Source: Cytobacillus solani
GTDB taxonomy: Bacteria > Bacillota > Bacilli > Bacillales > Cytobacillaceae
Length of the DNA stretch: 64,000 bases
NCBI RefSeq assembly: GCF_001420595.1
Contig: NZ_LJIX01000006.1
Location: forward strand, 1,677,361-1,741,360
Reading direction: 5' to 3'
Made by a program: the position numbers and the translations under genes. Within the stretch, counting starts at the first letter, position 1, and every line of letters begins with the position of its first letter. This document shows positions 46,901 to 56,552 of this stretch, in pieces. A model generated the notes under the pieces. It was not told where the DNA came from, did not search any database, and saw only the letters and a program-made list of their open reading frames with translations.

Positions 46901-47373
46901 CGGTAGAACAATTTGGTGATATATCCGTTCTTGATACACCTACATTCCTTTTCGGGATGAGATTAGGAGAGGAAATAGAGGTAGAAATTGAGACAGGTAA
47001 AACACTAATTGTGAAGCTTGTTTCGATTGGTCAGCCTCAGGCAGATGGGAATAGAGTTGTATACTTTGAACTAAATGGACAGCCTCGTGAGGTTGTTATT
47101 AAAGATGAGAGTATTAAGTCAACGGTAGCTTCCAAAATAAAGGCTGATCCGCATAATGAAAGTCATATAGGGGCTTCCATGCCAGGAACAGTTATAAAGG
47201 TTTTGGCTGAAAAAGGGGAAAAAGTAGAAAAGGGTGATCATCTTATGATCACTGAGGCGATGAAAATGGAGACAACCGTACAAGCACCATTCTCGGGAAC
47301 GGTTAGCGATATCTTTGTAACAAATGGTGAAGCGATTCAAACAGGAGATATATTACTTGAATTAACAAAATAA
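43933..47373 (+). CDS. pycA: Pyruvate carboxylase
   Basis: Biotin enzyme of 1146 residues that makes oxaloacetate from pyruvate and bicarbonate. The biotin-carboxylase ATP-grasp domain (1-450; GGGGRGMR near 170, EVNPRVQVEH near 295), the carboxyltransferase domain (about 530-800; LLTDTTFRDAHQSL), a PYC-specific region and the C-terminal biotinyl domain with EAMKMET are present in order. I start it at TTG 43933 after AGGGGTG; a GTG at 43924 lies in that site. B. subtilis PycA is a target of DarB, also in this window. Confidence 0.96.
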   Translation: MNRSINKVLVANRGEIAIRVFRACTELHIRTVAIYSKEDTGSYHRYKADEAYLVGEGKKPIDAYLDIEGIINIAKSSDVDAIHPGYGFLSENIQFARRCEEEGIIFIGPESKHLDMFGDKVKARTQAQLAEIPVIPGSDGPVNCIEDVMHFGESHGFPIIIKASLGGGGRGMRIVKHINEVREAYERAKSEAKAAFGNDEVYVEKFIEKPKHIEVQIIGDKHGNIVHLYERDCSVQRRHQKVVEVAPCVSLSPNLRDEICEAAVRLMKNVDYINAGTVEFLVSGEEFYFIEVNPRVQVEHTITEMVTGIDIVHTQILVSAGYPLHGDKIGIPTQENIHVNGYAIQSRVTTEDPLNNFMPDTGKIMAYRSGGGFGVRLDAGNGFQGAVITPFYDSLLVKLSTQAMTFEQAASKMVRNLQEFRIRGIKTNIPFLENVVKHEKFLTGKYNTSFIDQTPELFLFPKRKDRGTKMLTYIGNVTVNGFPGIEKKKRPVFETPRVPKLNYTNNYQEGTKQILDKYGPEGLVNWVKEQKEVLLTDTTFRDAHQSLLATRVRTNDIKHIAEPTAKLLPEMFSFEMWGGATFDVAYRFLKEDPWERLLTLREKMPNVLFQMLLRGSNAVGYKNYPDNVIREFVEKSAQAGIDVFRIFDSLNWLKGMEVAIDAVRQSGKIAEAAICYTGDISDPAKTKYNLTYYKNLAKELENQGAHILGIKDMAGLLKPQAAYQLISELKDTVNIPIHLHTHDTSGNGIFTYAKAIEAGVDIVDVAISSMAGLTSQPSANSLYYALEGTDRKPNINVQALEQLAYYWEDVRKYYKEFESGMIAPHSEVYQHEMPGGQYSNLQQQAKGVGLGEKWDDVKEMYSRVNQMFGDIVKVTPSSKVVGDMALYMVQNQLTEEDVINKGLTLDFPDSVVELFEGYLGQPYGGFPKELQKVILKNKQPITVRPGELLEGVDFDAIKEKLFNDLGRQVTMFDTLAYALYPKVYMDYIKTVEQFGDISVLDTPTFLFGMRLGEEIEVEIETGKTLIVKLVSIGQPQADGNRVVYFELNGQPREVVIKDESIKSTVASKIKADPHNESHIGASMPGTVIKVLAEKGEKVEKGDHLMITEAMKMETTVQAPFSGTVSDIFVTNGEAIQTGDILLELTK

Positions 47374-47408
47374 AAAGCGTTGCAGCTATTGCTGCAACGC
47401 TTTTTTGC
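47372..47408. terminator. Bidirectional terminator pycA / ctaA
   Basis: Stem AAAAGCGTTGCAGC / GCTGCAACGCTTTT with a short loop between convergent genes. Confidence 0.92.
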
Positions 47409-47409
47409 A

Positions 47410-48378
47410 TTAATGGATTGTGACTGGCGGGATTGAAACTTTTTCTTCCTTATTCTTTATTTCCTCAAGTGCCATTGCATTTTTCTTGCTCCGTGAAGTT
47501 AAAAGGATGAAATAACTCAAAACCCCAAAAAGACAAGATATAAAAAATGCGTGTGCAAGCGCAATATATAAATTTAAACGTGAAAATATAACTAATGCAC
47601 CTGCTATTACTTGAAGAGTGACAAGGATGAAAGAGATAATCCATCCCCAATAAATGACCTTTTGGTCCTTGTAATGCTTTACTGCTAGAAAAGTGATATA
47701 GGCAATCCATATAAATATAATGCCAGCAGCAGTACGATGCCCCATTTGCACCCATTCATGCATGTTTCCAGGGAGTGCAAATGAGCTGTTTATGCATAAT
47801 GGCCAATCACGGCATACTAAACTCGCATTGACATGTCTGACGAGGGCTCCTGTATATACGACAACATAGCTATAAATAGAAACACCAATGATATGTCTTT
47901 TCATCCGTTTATCGAGAATAACCTTTTCTGCTTCGAATTTTTTGTCTACTTCAAATATTAAGAGGGTAAGTAATAATACAGTAGCAAATGAAATAAGGGA
48001 GATGCCGAAATGAAGGGCTAGAACAAAGTCTGATTGTCCCCAAATAACAGCCGCAGCACCAATTAACCCTTGCAGTACCAGAAAAAAGAATGAAGTAAAT
48101 GATAAAAATTTCGTCTCTCTAATATGGCCTATTGCCTTCCAGGTCCATACGGAAAGAAGTAATACCATCAAGCCTACTGCACCCGAAACCACACGATGAG
48201 CCAGTTCAATAATTAATTCGGGTGTGATATCGGTAGGTACTAGTTCCCCATTGCAAAGTGGCCATGATCTACCGCAACCCATTCCTGAATCTGTTTTTGT
48301 TACAAGTGCTCCTCCTAACAATATGAGAAGCATCCCTATTGTTGTTAAAACGGCGAGCCATTTCAATGATCGTTGCAA
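47410..48378 (-). CDS. ctaA: Haem A synthase
   Basis: Membrane protein of 322 residues with eight helices in two four-helix halves. It oxidises haem O to haem A for the caa3/aa3 oxidases. The conserved Cys pairs [10 protein letters not shown] (near residue 35) and CRDWPLCIN (near 190) and the haem-ligand His residues ([15 protein letters not shown]) are present. The start is TTG 48378 after AAGGTGAAT. The large intergenic region and divergent ctaB match B. subtilis. Confidence 0.94.
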   Translation of the reverse strand: MQRSLKWLAVLTTIGMLLILLGGALVTKTDSGMGCGRSWPLCNGELVPTDITPELIIELAHRVVSGAVGLMVLLLSVWTWKAIGHIRETKFLSFTSFFFLVLQGLIGAAAVIWGQSDFVLALHFGISLISFATVLLLTLLIFEVDKKFEAEKVILDKRMKRHIIGVSIYSYVVVYTGALVRHVNASLVCRDWPLCINSSFALPGNMHEWVQMGHRTAAGIIFIWIAYITFLAVKHYKDQKVIYWGWIISFILVTLQVIAGALVIFSRLNLYIALAHAFFISCLFGVLSYFILLTSRSKKNAMALEEIKNKEEKVSIPPVTIH

Positions 48379-48758
48379 AGTTATTCACCTTCTTCTAAAA
48401 ATTACGTTCATTATAATAGACAACTATTAATAAAAAAGTCATTGAATGAGTTTATCGTACCCATCATATCGAATTTAATATGAAATGAACAGAACTAGCA
48501 GATGCTTTTTCAGATTCTACTGGAAATATTTTAGATATTCAATATTTTTATTATTATTCACTGTAATTATAGTATTTAGGGTTGAAAGTTTTTACAGAGT
48601 TTGCTAGAAATAGAATGGAGGTCTAAATAGGTGTTTGAATGAACGATACCTTATTCTAGGTAACTCCAAGTGGATCGAAGTAGGACATGAATAAACTCTT
48701 TTATATTATGGCAGAAAAACAACATTTCTTTAAGAGCAAAAATGCGCTGACACAAAAA

Positions 48759-48790
48759 ATTCACAATTTATTCGAAAAATGTTCACAAAA
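48759..48790 (+). promoter_or_regulatory. ResD-like sites between ctaA and ctaB
   Basis: ATTCACAAT (48759-48767) and TGTTCACAAAA (48780-48790), read on the other strand, resemble the remembered ResD motif TTTGTGAAT. In B. subtilis both ctaA and the oxidase operon need the ResDE two-component system. The 638-base gap 48379-49016 contains no supported gene. Confidence 0.4.
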
Positions 48791-49016
48791 GTTCATGAAA
48801 GTGTGATTTAATATACAGAGGAAGGTCTGTTTTTCTACATAAAAATTTTACAATGTTTTTACGTTATCTATAGTGGAAAAGTATTGTACACATAATGTAT
48901 AAGGATGTACCCTTCGTTTTTTATTGCAAATATAGTAATGTAAACTGTAATGCTTTATAGTAGTTGTAGTGAATAATGGTGTATTTGTGATAAGAGATAA
49001 AGGAGGAAATAAAAAC

Positions 49017-49955
49017 ATGTCTAATACGAGGGCTGTCATTGATGGAGGCATCGATAACAATGATCAACGCCTAGATAATAAAGTGCCAAAATCTACTGCG
49101 TGGAAGGATTTTCTTTCTCTCATTAAGATTGGAATTGTTAATTCAAACTTAATTACTACTTTTACAGGGTTATGGCTTGCTTTGCATTTTTCATCTAAGG
49201 GCTTTTTTAGTAATTTAGATCTTGTGTTCTATACATTAATTGGATCAGGATTAATTATTGCTGGTTCATGTGCTCTTAATAACTACATAGATCGAGATAT
49301 TGACCCTTTAATGGAAAGAACAAAGAAAAGACCAACTGTTACGGGCAAGGCGAATCCAACAAAAGTTGCAGCAATGAGCTTCCTATTAATTATAGCTGGA
49401 ACTCTTTTCTTAATGATGACAACAATGACAGCTGTAGTCATTGGGTTAATTGGAGTGTTTAGCTATATTGTTCCTTATACAATATGGTCAAAAAGAAGGT
49501 ATGTATCTAATACCGTTATTGGCAGTTTCTCTGGTGCTGTCCCGCCGTTAATTGGCTGGGCTGCTGTAGACGCAAATCTTGATATTATCGCATGGGTTTT
49601 ATTTTTAATTATGTTTTTCTGGCAGCCGCCTCATTTTTATGCACTTGCTATGAGACGAGTAGAGGAATATCGGTCAGCCGGTGTCCCAATGCTTCCTGTT
49701 ATAAAAGGATTTAAAACTACTAAGCGTCATATTTATATTTGGATTGCAGCATTATTGCCGCTTCCGTTTTTTCTTCCTGAGTTAGGATTGCCTTTCTTAA
49801 TCCTTGCGACATTGTTAAATATTGGATGGATCGCAACTGGGATATATGCAAGAAAATTCAATGATGATATTAAATGGGCAACTTTAATGTTTGTATACTC
49901 TCTACAATATCTGACTATCATGTTTGTAGCTATGGTAATAATCACACTTTTATAA
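49017..49955 (+). CDS. ctaB: Protohaem IX farnesyltransferase (haem O synthase)
   Basis: UbiA-family prenyltransferase of 312 residues with about nine membrane helices. It farnesylates haem B to haem O, the substrate of CtaA. The first Asp-rich motif [19 protein letters not shown] (near residue 100) and the second loop motif [12 protein letters not shown] are seen. I start it at ATG 49017 with AAAGGAGGAAA upstream; an ATG at 48969 has no ribosome site. It probably heads the cta group. Confidence 0.94.
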   Translation: MSNTRAVIDGGIDNNDQRLDNKVPKSTAWKDFLSLIKIGIVNSNLITTFTGLWLALHFSSKGFFSNLDLVFYTLIGSGLIIAGSCALNNYIDRDIDPLMERTKKRPTVTGKANPTKVAAMSFLLIIAGTLFLMMTTMTAVVIGLIGVFSYIVPYTIWSKRRYVSNTVIGSFSGAVPPLIGWAAVDANLDIIAWVLFLIMFFWQPPHFYALAMRRVEEYRSAGVPMLPVIKGFKTTKRHIYIWIAALLPLPFFLPELGLPFLILATLLNIGWIATGIYARKFNDDIKWATLMFVYSLQYLTIMFVAMVIITLL

Positions 49956-50209
49956 AAAAAATTTGGAGCGAAGGGTTTTTTTAATAGTTTTTTAATTATT
50001 AGCACGTCTTCGCTTCTCTTTTTATTATGAAACGAATAATTGTTTCAATTTAATAATAATTTCTACTAATGAGTTACATACTAAAATGTCAAAAACAACT
50101 TTTGTTAGGAATTCTTTCTTTTCCTAAGTATTGAAAGAATTTATTCATAATTTTTTTGAATTAAAAAATTCAAACAGAAATTTTAAAGAAAGAGGGGATT
50201 GATTAGCTT

Positions 50210-51283
50210 ATGAAGAGGCTTGCAAAATGGCGTCTAGTATCATTATTTGCAATTCTGACGCTCGTGCTTTCTGCTTGCAGTGGTCAACCATATTTATCTG
50301 CGCTACAACCTGCTGGTGAAGTAGCAAAAAAACAATATGATTTAATGGTGTTTAGTACAATTATGATGATTGCTGTAATGGCGGTAGTAGCTGTGATTTT
50401 CATTATTGTATTAGTGAAGTTCCGTCGGAAAGATGACAAAATTCCTAATCAAGTTGAAGGAAATCATGCAATGGAAATTATTTGGACTGTTATACCGATC
50501 TTATTAGTCCTTGTCCTAGCAGTTCCGACAGTATCTGCTGTTTTCAATTTCGCTGATGTTGATGCAATGGAGAAGAAGAATGAAGATGGTTCCTCTGATG
50601 CACTTGTTGTCAATGTACGTGCAAATTTATATTGGTGGGAATTTGAATACCCAAATGAAAAAATAGTAACAGGTCAAGAACTAATTGTTCCGACTGATGA
50701 AAAGGTTTATTTTAATTTAATTGCTTCAGATGTAAAACATTCATTTTGGATTCCAGCAGCTGGTGGGAAAATGGATAACAACACTGAAAATGTAAATAAA
50801 TTCTGGTTAGAATTTGATAGTGAAAAAGCTGACCCTGATAAATTATTCCAAGGACGATGTGCAGAGCTTTGCGGACCATCACATGCTTTAATGGATTTTA
50901 AAGTAAAAGCCCTTCCTCGTGCAGAGTTTGATCAGTGGGTTACTAATATGCAAAATATTAAGGAACCACAGGAAGCAACAACTGATTTAGCACAGCAAGG
51001 TCAAGAAATCTTTAATCAAAGCTGTATTGGCTGTCACGCTGTAACGCCATCAAATGGCACACCTGCCGATGCTCGTATGGCACCAAATTTAACAAACTTT
51101 GGTGATCGTAATATTATCGCAGGATATTTAGAGCATAATGAAGAAAACTTGAAAAATTGGTTATCTGATCCAGAAACATATAAACCAGGAAATAAAATGA
51201 CTGGTACTTATGGTGAATTAACACCTGAACAACTTGACGCGCTAACTGCGTACTTAATGGGGTTAAAGGTTCAAGGTGAATAG
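50210..51283 (+). CDS. ctaC: Cytochrome caa3 oxidase subunit II
   Basis: Lipoprotein of 357 residues with lipobox LSAC (Cys near residue 23), two membrane helices, a CuA domain and a fused C-terminal cytochrome c. The CuA ligands are in CAELCGPSHALM (near residues 220-231), and the haem c motif CIGCH lies near 272-276 with an axial Met in the C-terminal part. The fusion shows that this is a caa3 oxidase accepting electrons from cytochrome c. ATG 50210 follows AAAGAGGGG. Confidence 0.95.
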   Translation: MKRLAKWRLVSLFAILTLVLSACSGQPYLSALQPAGEVAKKQYDLMVFSTIMMIAVMAVVAVIFIIVLVKFRRKDDKIPNQVEGNHAMEIIWTVIPILLVLVLAVPTVSAVFNFADVDAMEKKNEDGSSDALVVNVRANLYWWEFEYPNEKIVTGQELIVPTDEKVYFNLIASDVKHSFWIPAAGGKMDNNTENVNKFWLEFDSEKADPDKLFQGRCAELCGPSHALMDFKVKALPRAEFDQWVTNMQNIKEPQEATTDLAQQGQEIFNQSCIGCHAVTPSNGTPADARMAPNLTNFGDRNIIAGYLEHNEENLKNWLSDPETYKPGNKMTGTYGELTPEQLDALTAYLMGLKVQGE

Positions 51284-51310
51284 GGATATGTTTATAAAGG
51301 AGGTAAAATT

Positions 51311-53185
51311 GTGAGTACCAATGCTCAGAAAAGAGGATTTGGGGCAACGTTATGGGACTATTTAACAACAGTAGACCATAAAAAAATTGCACACCTATAT
51401 CTTATAGCTGGCGGATTATTCTTCCTAATCGGTGGTCTTGAAGCGTTATTTATCCGAATTCAGCTTTTAAAACCTAATAATGATTTTGTAAGTGCAGGAT
51501 TATTTAATGAACTTCTAACAATGCACGGAACAACAATGATTTTCTTAGCTGCAATGCCGCTCGTATTTGCTTTTATGAATGCGGTTATGCCGTTGCAAAT
51601 TGGTGCACGTGACGTTGCTTTTCCATTTCTAAATTCATTAGGATTTTGGCTTTTCCTTTTTGGCGGATTATTTCTAAATCTTTCATGGTTTTTAGACGCA
51701 GCACCAAACGCTGGATGGACGTCTTATGCATCACTTTCGATAGCTCAGACAGGACATGGAATTGATTTCTATGCTCTCGGCTTACAGATCGCAGGGTTAG
51801 GAACCTTAATTGGTGGGATTAACTTCCTTGTTACGATCATAAATATGCGCGCACCTGGTATGACATATATGCGTATGCCGATGTTTACATGGACAACATT
51901 TGTAGTATCTGCACTAATTTTATTTGCATTTCCTCCATTAACTGTCGGTTTATTCTTAATGACTTTTGACCGTATGTTTGGTGCGAACTTCTTTGATGCA
52001 GCTATGGGTGGAAATACGATTATTTGGGAGCATTTTTTCTGGATCTTCGGTCACCCAGAGGTTTATATTTTAATTTTACCTGCTTTCGGTATTTTCTCAG
52101 AGATTTTTGCGATCTTCTCAAGAAAGCGCTTATTTGGATATTCATCAATGGTATTTGCTACAGTGTTAATTGGATTCTTAGGATTCATGGTTTGGGCTCA
52201 CCATATGTTCACAACAGGTTTAGGACCAATTGCCAATTCTATTTTTGCAGTGGCAACGATGGCAATTGCTGTTCCAACAGGAATTAAAATCTTTAACTGG
52301 TTATTTACCATGTGGGGCGGAAGTATTCGATTTACAACTCCAATGCTATGGGCAGTTGCCTTTATACCATCTTTCTTAATGGGTGGAGTTACAGGGGTTA
52401 TGCTAGGTTCTGCTGCACAGGATTACCAGTATCATGATACGTATTTCGTTGTAGCTCACTTCCATTATGTAATTGTTGGTGGAGTAGTGTTTGCCTTATT
52501 CGCTGGAGCTCATTTATATTGGCCAAAAATGTTTGGAACGATGTTAAATGAAGTGTTAGGCAAGATTACTTTCGTACTATTCTTTGTTGGATTCCATATG
52601 ACGTTCTTTATTCAACATTTCTTAGGATTGTGGGGAATGCCGCGTCGAGTATTCACTTACCTTCCAGGGCAAGGATTTGAGACATCAAACGTAGTAAGTT
52701 CGATTGGTGCCTTCTTAATGGCAGCCGGTGTTATTGTCCTATTAATCAACGTTATTATTACTAGCGTGAAAAATGAAAAGGTTGGTAATGATCCATGGGG
52801 TGATGGACGTACGCTTGAGTGGGCTTTGTCATCACCACCGCCATACTATAATTTCAAACAGCTTCCACTTGTTCGTGGTCTTGATGCATACTGGATTGAA
52901 AAAATGGAAGGCAAAAAAGGAATGACTCCAGCTGAACCGCTTGGGGATATTCATATGCCGAATAATTCCTTTATTCCATTCTTAATTTCTTTAGGTCTTT
53001 TCATCGCTGCGTTCGGTGCTATGTACCATGGAGACGAAGGAAATACTTGGGGAATTCCAGTGCTGATTTTCGGTCTTCTGTTTACAATAGGTTCAATGTT
53101 TGTACGCTCGATCAAGGATGATCATGGCTATCATATTCCTAAAGAGGAATTAATCGATGACAATGATAAGGGGGTTAAGGCATAA
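51311..53185 (+). CDS. ctaD: Cytochrome caa3 oxidase subunit I
   Basis: Haem-copper oxidase core of 624 residues with at least twelve helices. The CuB/haem ligands lie in FGHPEVYILILP (near residue 245; HPEVY gives the cross-linked His-Tyr), the HH pair in WAHHMF (near 298) and the haem a3/a His pair in VVAHFHYV (near 384). The GTG 51311 start follows AAGGAGGT. It overlaps ctaE by one base. The C-terminal extension beyond the core has two more helices, as in Bacillus CtaD. Confidence 0.96.
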   Translation: MSTNAQKRGFGATLWDYLTTVDHKKIAHLYLIAGGLFFLIGGLEALFIRIQLLKPNNDFVSAGLFNELLTMHGTTMIFLAAMPLVFAFMNAVMPLQIGARDVAFPFLNSLGFWLFLFGGLFLNLSWFLDAAPNAGWTSYASLSIAQTGHGIDFYALGLQIAGLGTLIGGINFLVTIINMRAPGMTYMRMPMFTWTTFVVSALILFAFPPLTVGLFLMTFDRMFGANFFDAAMGGNTIIWEHFFWIFGHPEVYILILPAFGIFSEIFAIFSRKRLFGYSSMVFATVLIGFLGFMVWAHHMFTTGLGPIANSIFAVATMAIAVPTGIKIFNWLFTMWGGSIRFTTPMLWAVAFIPSFLMGGVTGVMLGSAAQDYQYHDTYFVVAHFHYVIVGGVVFALFAGAHLYWPKMFGTMLNEVLGKITFVLFFVGFHMTFFIQHFLGLWGMPRRVFTYLPGQGFETSNVVSSIGAFLMAAGVIVLLINVIITSVKNEKVGNDPWGDGRTLEWALSSPPPYYNFKQLPLVRGLDAYWIEKMEGKKGMTPAEPLGDIHMPNNSFIPFLISLGLFIAAFGAMYHGDEGNTWGIPVLIFGLLFTIGSMFVRSIKDDHGYHIPKEELIDDNDKGVKA

Positions 53186-53814
53186 TGCATGTAGAAGAAA
53201 AAATGACTGTTGAAACTTGGCCTGCTGCGCCTGAAAAACAAACCCTCGAGGCAAAAAATAAATTCTTAGGTTTTTGGTTATTCTTAGGGGGAGAGACGGT
53301 TCTTTTCGCCTCTCTCTTTGCAACATACCTTGCATTAAAAGATTCAGTACCTAGAAGTGATATGCCATTAGCAAAAGATCTTTTTGAGATTCCACTTGTA
53401 TTTGCAATGACCATGATCCTTTTAACAAGCTCTTTGACAAGTGTGTATGCAATGTACCATATGAAAAATTTCAGCTTTAAGAAAATGCAGGTTTGGTTAG
53501 GCATCACGGTTGTTCTCGGCTTAGCTTTCTTGGGTCTTGAAATTTATGAATTCAATCATTATGTACATGAATTCGGTCATACTTTTACTAGCAGTGCTTT
53601 TGGTTCTGCCTTCTATACACTTGTAGGCTTTCATGGTGCTCACGTTGCTTTTGGATTGCTCTGGATTACTACTTTAATCATCCGTAATAGTAAACGTGGA
53701 TTGAATCTGTATAATGCACCTAAGTATTATGTTGCAAGCCTTTATTGGCATTTTATCGACGTTGTATGGGTATTTATTTTTACAGTAGTATATTTAATGG
53801 GAATGGTGGGATAA
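53185..53814 (+). CDS. ctaE: Cytochrome caa3 oxidase subunit III
   Basis: Five-helix subunit of 209 residues (NKFLGFWLFLGGETVLFASLF, GFHGAHVAFGL, YWHFIDVVWVFIF). It stabilises the core complex. Its ATG shares the last A of the ctaD stop codon (TAATG), which implies translational coupling. The ribosome site GGGGGTT lies within ctaD. Confidence 0.95.
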   Translation: MHVEEKMTVETWPAAPEKQTLEAKNKFLGFWLFLGGETVLFASLFATYLALKDSVPRSDMPLAKDLFEIPLVFAMTMILLTSSLTSVYAMYHMKNFSFKKMQVWLGITVVLGLAFLGLEIYEFNHYVHEFGHTFTSSAFGSAFYTLVGFHGAHVAFGLLWITTLIIRNSKRGLNLYNAPKYYVASLYWHFIDVVWVFIFTVVYLMGMVG

Positions 53815-53817
53815 CTG

Positions 53818-54153
53818 ATGGCAAATGGACAAATTAACTCAGGCAACCCTCGTGTAGACATTGAATATCGCCGTAAAAAGAATGCGGAAGAAATGAAGCA
53901 TCAAGTAATCACGTTCGCTTTGATGATTTTCTTGACGCTTATTGCTTTCGTTGCAGTAGCATATGAAGGATTTACTGGATGGTTTATTGTTCCGTTTATC
54001 TTACTGCTTGCAGGTGTTCAAGTGGTCTTCCAATTGTTTTACTTCATGCATATGAGTCATGAAGGGCATGAAGCGCCAAAGTTATTCATGTACACGGGAG
54101 TTTTAATTGCTTTTGTAACAATTCTTTGCTATACAACTATTATTTGGTGGTAA
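53818..54153 (+). CDS. ctaF: Cytochrome caa3 oxidase subunit IV
   Basis: Small subunit of 111 residues with three membrane helices after a hydrophilic N-terminus (RRKKNAEEMKHQVITFALMI), the usual CtaF layout. It starts 3 bases after ctaE, so the ctaCDEF genes form one operon. A terminator follows. Confidence 0.92.
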   Translation: MANGQINSGNPRVDIEYRRKKNAEEMKHQVITFALMIFLTLIAFVAVAYEGFTGWFIVPFILLLAGVQVVFQLFYFMHMSHEGHEAPKLFMYTGVLIAFVTILCYTTIIWW

Positions 54154-54163
54154 CTTTTTCTAG

Positions 54164-54194
54164 GGAAATCGGCTATTAGCCGATTTCTTTTTAT
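54164..54194 (+). terminator. Terminator of ctaCDEF
   Basis: A perfect 10-bp stem (54165-54174 with 54178-54187) with a three-base loop and a T run. Confidence 0.87.
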
Positions 54195-54298
54195 ATAAAC
54201 CGAATATTAGCAATAGTAAAAATGCTCTATGCTTGGAGATTTTAATGTATAAGAGTATACTATTGGTGTATGTTTTTTTATAAAGAGGTGATAACGAA

Positions 54299-55201
54299 GT
54301 GTCGATATCAATATTTGGTTTCCGGGCATTATGGAGTCCTATCTTTTTCGCCGTATTAGTATTAGTTTTAGTTGGTTATTTCCTTATTACTATGAAATTC
54401 AGGCATAAATTTTCGCGAAGTGAGCCATTAACAAAGGGTCAGGCGATTAATTTCTCACTGGCGATAATTCTTTTATATATTATTAAAGGTTCACCTATTG
54501 ATCTGATGGGGCATCTTATGTTTTACGCTCATATGACTCAAATGGCCGTTCTTTGTTTAATTATTCCACAGTTAGTTATTCTGGGAATTCCACCATGGAT
54601 ATGGCGAATGCTTCAAAATAAAAACTCTTTCAAGAAAGTATTTTTTGTCTTTTCAAATCCAGTGATTGCACTGATTTTGTTTAATGGGGTCTTTTCAATC
54701 TACCATATTCCATTAGTTTTTGATTTCATCAAAACAAATATGTGGCTTCATGCTGGCTATACATCGATATTATTTGTTTTAGGGATCTTCTTTTGGTGGC
54801 CACTCATTAATCGATTAGAAGATCAGCATACGATAAGCGGGTTAAAAAAGGTTGGCTATATATTTGCTGGTGGTGCGTTGCTATTACCTGCCTGCGGGTT
54901 AATTATTTTTGCTGATGTGCCACTTTATGCAACATTCTCTGATCCAAACGCATGGGCGAAGGCGTTGGAGCTCTGTGTTCCCGGTACAACATTGGCTGGC
55001 TTAACTTTAAGCGGACCAGAGGTATTTAGCTCAATGTCTTTATTATATGATCAGCAGCTTGGTGGAATTATTATGAAGATTATCCAAGAGATTGTGTATG
55101 GTTTTGTCTTAGCAAGAGTTTTCTTTAGCTGGTATAAGAAAGAGCAGGAAGAAACTGAAGTTGAAAAACAACATAGACTAAACCCGCAGCCAATTGAGTA
55201 A
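54299..55201 (+). CDS. ctaG: Caa3 oxidase assembly factor CtaG
   Basis: Membrane protein of 300 residues with about seven helices and conserved His residues in loops (HLMFYAHMTQM near residue 78, WLHAGY near 148). The Bacillus-type CtaG is required for active caa3 oxidase, probably for CuB insertion. The start is GTG 54299 after AAAGAGGTG. It has its own terminator. Confidence 0.92.
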   Translation: MSISIFGFRALWSPIFFAVLVLVLVGYFLITMKFRHKFSRSEPLTKGQAINFSLAIILLYIIKGSPIDLMGHLMFYAHMTQMAVLCLIIPQLVILGIPPWIWRMLQNKNSFKKVFFVFSNPVIALILFNGVFSIYHIPLVFDFIKTNMWLHAGYTSILFVLGIFFWWPLINRLEDQHTISGLKKVGYIFAGGALLLPACGLIIFADVPLYATFSDPNAWAKALELCVPGTTLAGLTLSGPEVFSSMSLLYDQQLGGIIMKIIQEIVYGFVLARVFFSWYKKEQEETEVEKQHRLNPQPIE

Positions 55202-55202
55202 A

Positions 55203-55234
55203 TAAAACCCCATCTCACTTAGATGGGGTTTTGT
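55203..55234 (+). terminator. Terminator after ctaG
   Basis: Stem AAAACCCCATCT / AGATGGGGTTTT with a five-base loop. Confidence 0.9.
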
Positions 55235-55447
55235 AATAGGGAATATTCATTTGTTTTTGTTCTATATAAAAAATCACGTTTTATTAAATAAAGTATGAAC
55301 ATTTTCGGAACTTTTAAGAATAGATGCTTTTGTTGATGGAGAGTTGCGGTATACTTAAAGATGGAACTAGTAATTAGGTATTGGTTCTTTTCCTATTTAA
55401 GTGGAAATGAATGAAGAGGGTCAATTATTACATTGAGAGGGAGATAT

Positions 55448-55915
55448 ATGGATTATTCATTGCCGATTTTACCTACAATAAGTACTACATTCATTGTTCT
55501 TAGTGCCATTTTTGTTGCAATTGGCTGGGGACAAATTCGAAAGCGGAAGATAGACGCACATAAAAAGACAATGACACTAGCGGGTATTTGTGCAACTATT
55601 TTCTTTATTATTTATATGAGCAGAACCATTTTTATTGGGAATACAGCCTTTGGCGGTCCAGATGAAATCAAAATTTATTATACTATTTTCTTAATCTTTC
55701 ATGTGACGCTAGCTACAACTGGAGCTGTATTTGGGATTATTTCGCTTATAAGCGGTTATAAAAATAAATTAGCCGTACATCGAAAGCTTGGTCCAATAAC
55801 TAGTATCATTTGGTTTTTTACAGCTATTACTGGTGTAGTGGTGTATCTGCTATTGTATGTATTTTACCATGGCGGTGAAACAACCTCTACGATTAAAGCA
55901 ATCTTAGGTTCATAG
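55448..55915 (+). CDS. DUF420 membrane protein (CtaM/YozB-like)
   Basis: Protein of 155 residues with four helices and spaced His residues (AHKKTM near 38, FHVTLATTG near 86, VHRKLG near 111). DUF420 proteins (YozB, CtaM) are needed for maturation of haem-copper quinol oxidases in Bacillus and Staphylococcus. Its place next to ctaG supports an oxidase-assembly role. I start it at ATG 55448, after AGAGGGAG; the longer frame from 55433 lacks a ribosome site. Confidence 0.8.
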   Translation: MDYSLPILPTISTTFIVLSAIFVAIGWGQIRKRKIDAHKKTMTLAGICATIFFIIYMSRTIFIGNTAFGGPDEIKIYYTIFLIFHVTLATTGAVFGIISLISGYKNKLAVHRKLGPITSIIWFFTAITGVVVYLLLYVFYHGGETTSTIKAILGS

Positions 55916-55918
55916 AGA

Positions 55919-55956
55919 AAAAAGAAAGACGCATCAGATGCGTCTTTTCTTCTTTA
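55919..55956. terminator. Bidirectional terminator at 55.94 kb
   Basis: Stem AAGACGCAT / ATGCGTCTT with A and T runs between convergent genes. Confidence 0.85.
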
Positions 55957-56316
55957 TTATTGTGCAAACTTTTCAATTTCAGTATTTAAGTCATTTAGGA
56001 TTTTCTCACATTGGCTTACTAGCGTCTTTGGATAATGTTCATCAGCGCCATATTCAACGCCATGTGGATAGTAATGTTTTCCTAATGCTGGTGTCATTAA
56101 TTGAATGACAGCTTTATCCGCACCTACATCCCCTTCAGCAGCATAGCCGAATACGCGTAAATAATATACGCCTTCTTTTAAATCAAATTTACGGTCGTAT
56201 GTAACTCTTTCATAATCCCATTGACCTGCGCGAACTAGTCCATAGGTTAACATTAATTCATCTAATCGATTTAAGTCTGCTTTCTTTTTTTCAAGACCCG
56301 TATTTTCAAACTGCAT
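55957..56316 (-). CDS. ylbA: YugN-like protein YlbA
   Basis: Soluble protein of 119 residues (LMLTYGLVRAGQWDYERVTYD, YYLRVFGYAAEGDVG, KHYYPHGVEYGADEHYP), matching the YugN/YlbA family. Function is unknown. ATG 56316 has TAGGAGGGAC upstream; upstream in-frame codons overlap the ribosome site. The position after ctaG is that of ylbA in B. subtilis. Confidence 0.85.
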   Translation of the reverse strand: MQFENTGLEKKKADLNRLDELMLTYGLVRAGQWDYERVTYDRKFDLKEGVYYLRVFGYAAEGDVGADKAVIQLMTPALGKHYYPHGVEYGADEHYPKTLVSQCEKILNDLNTEIEKFAQ

Positions 56317-56552
56317 GTTTGTCCCTCCTAAAAACAATCCCTTAATAGCTGTTTACAGCATATTAGGTGAAATTTAACAAGTTTTATCCCAAATCTAATA
56401 ATAGTTCAAAAAGAGAGAAGATGCAACGGATTCATTAAATAAACCGATTAATCCCTTATTGAATTCAAGAATTTGTAACGAATTTCTTAATGGATCGAGA
56501 AGTTTCTCAACAATTGGAAATGCTAAGTATGGTCACAGAAAGGGGTTTTTGA

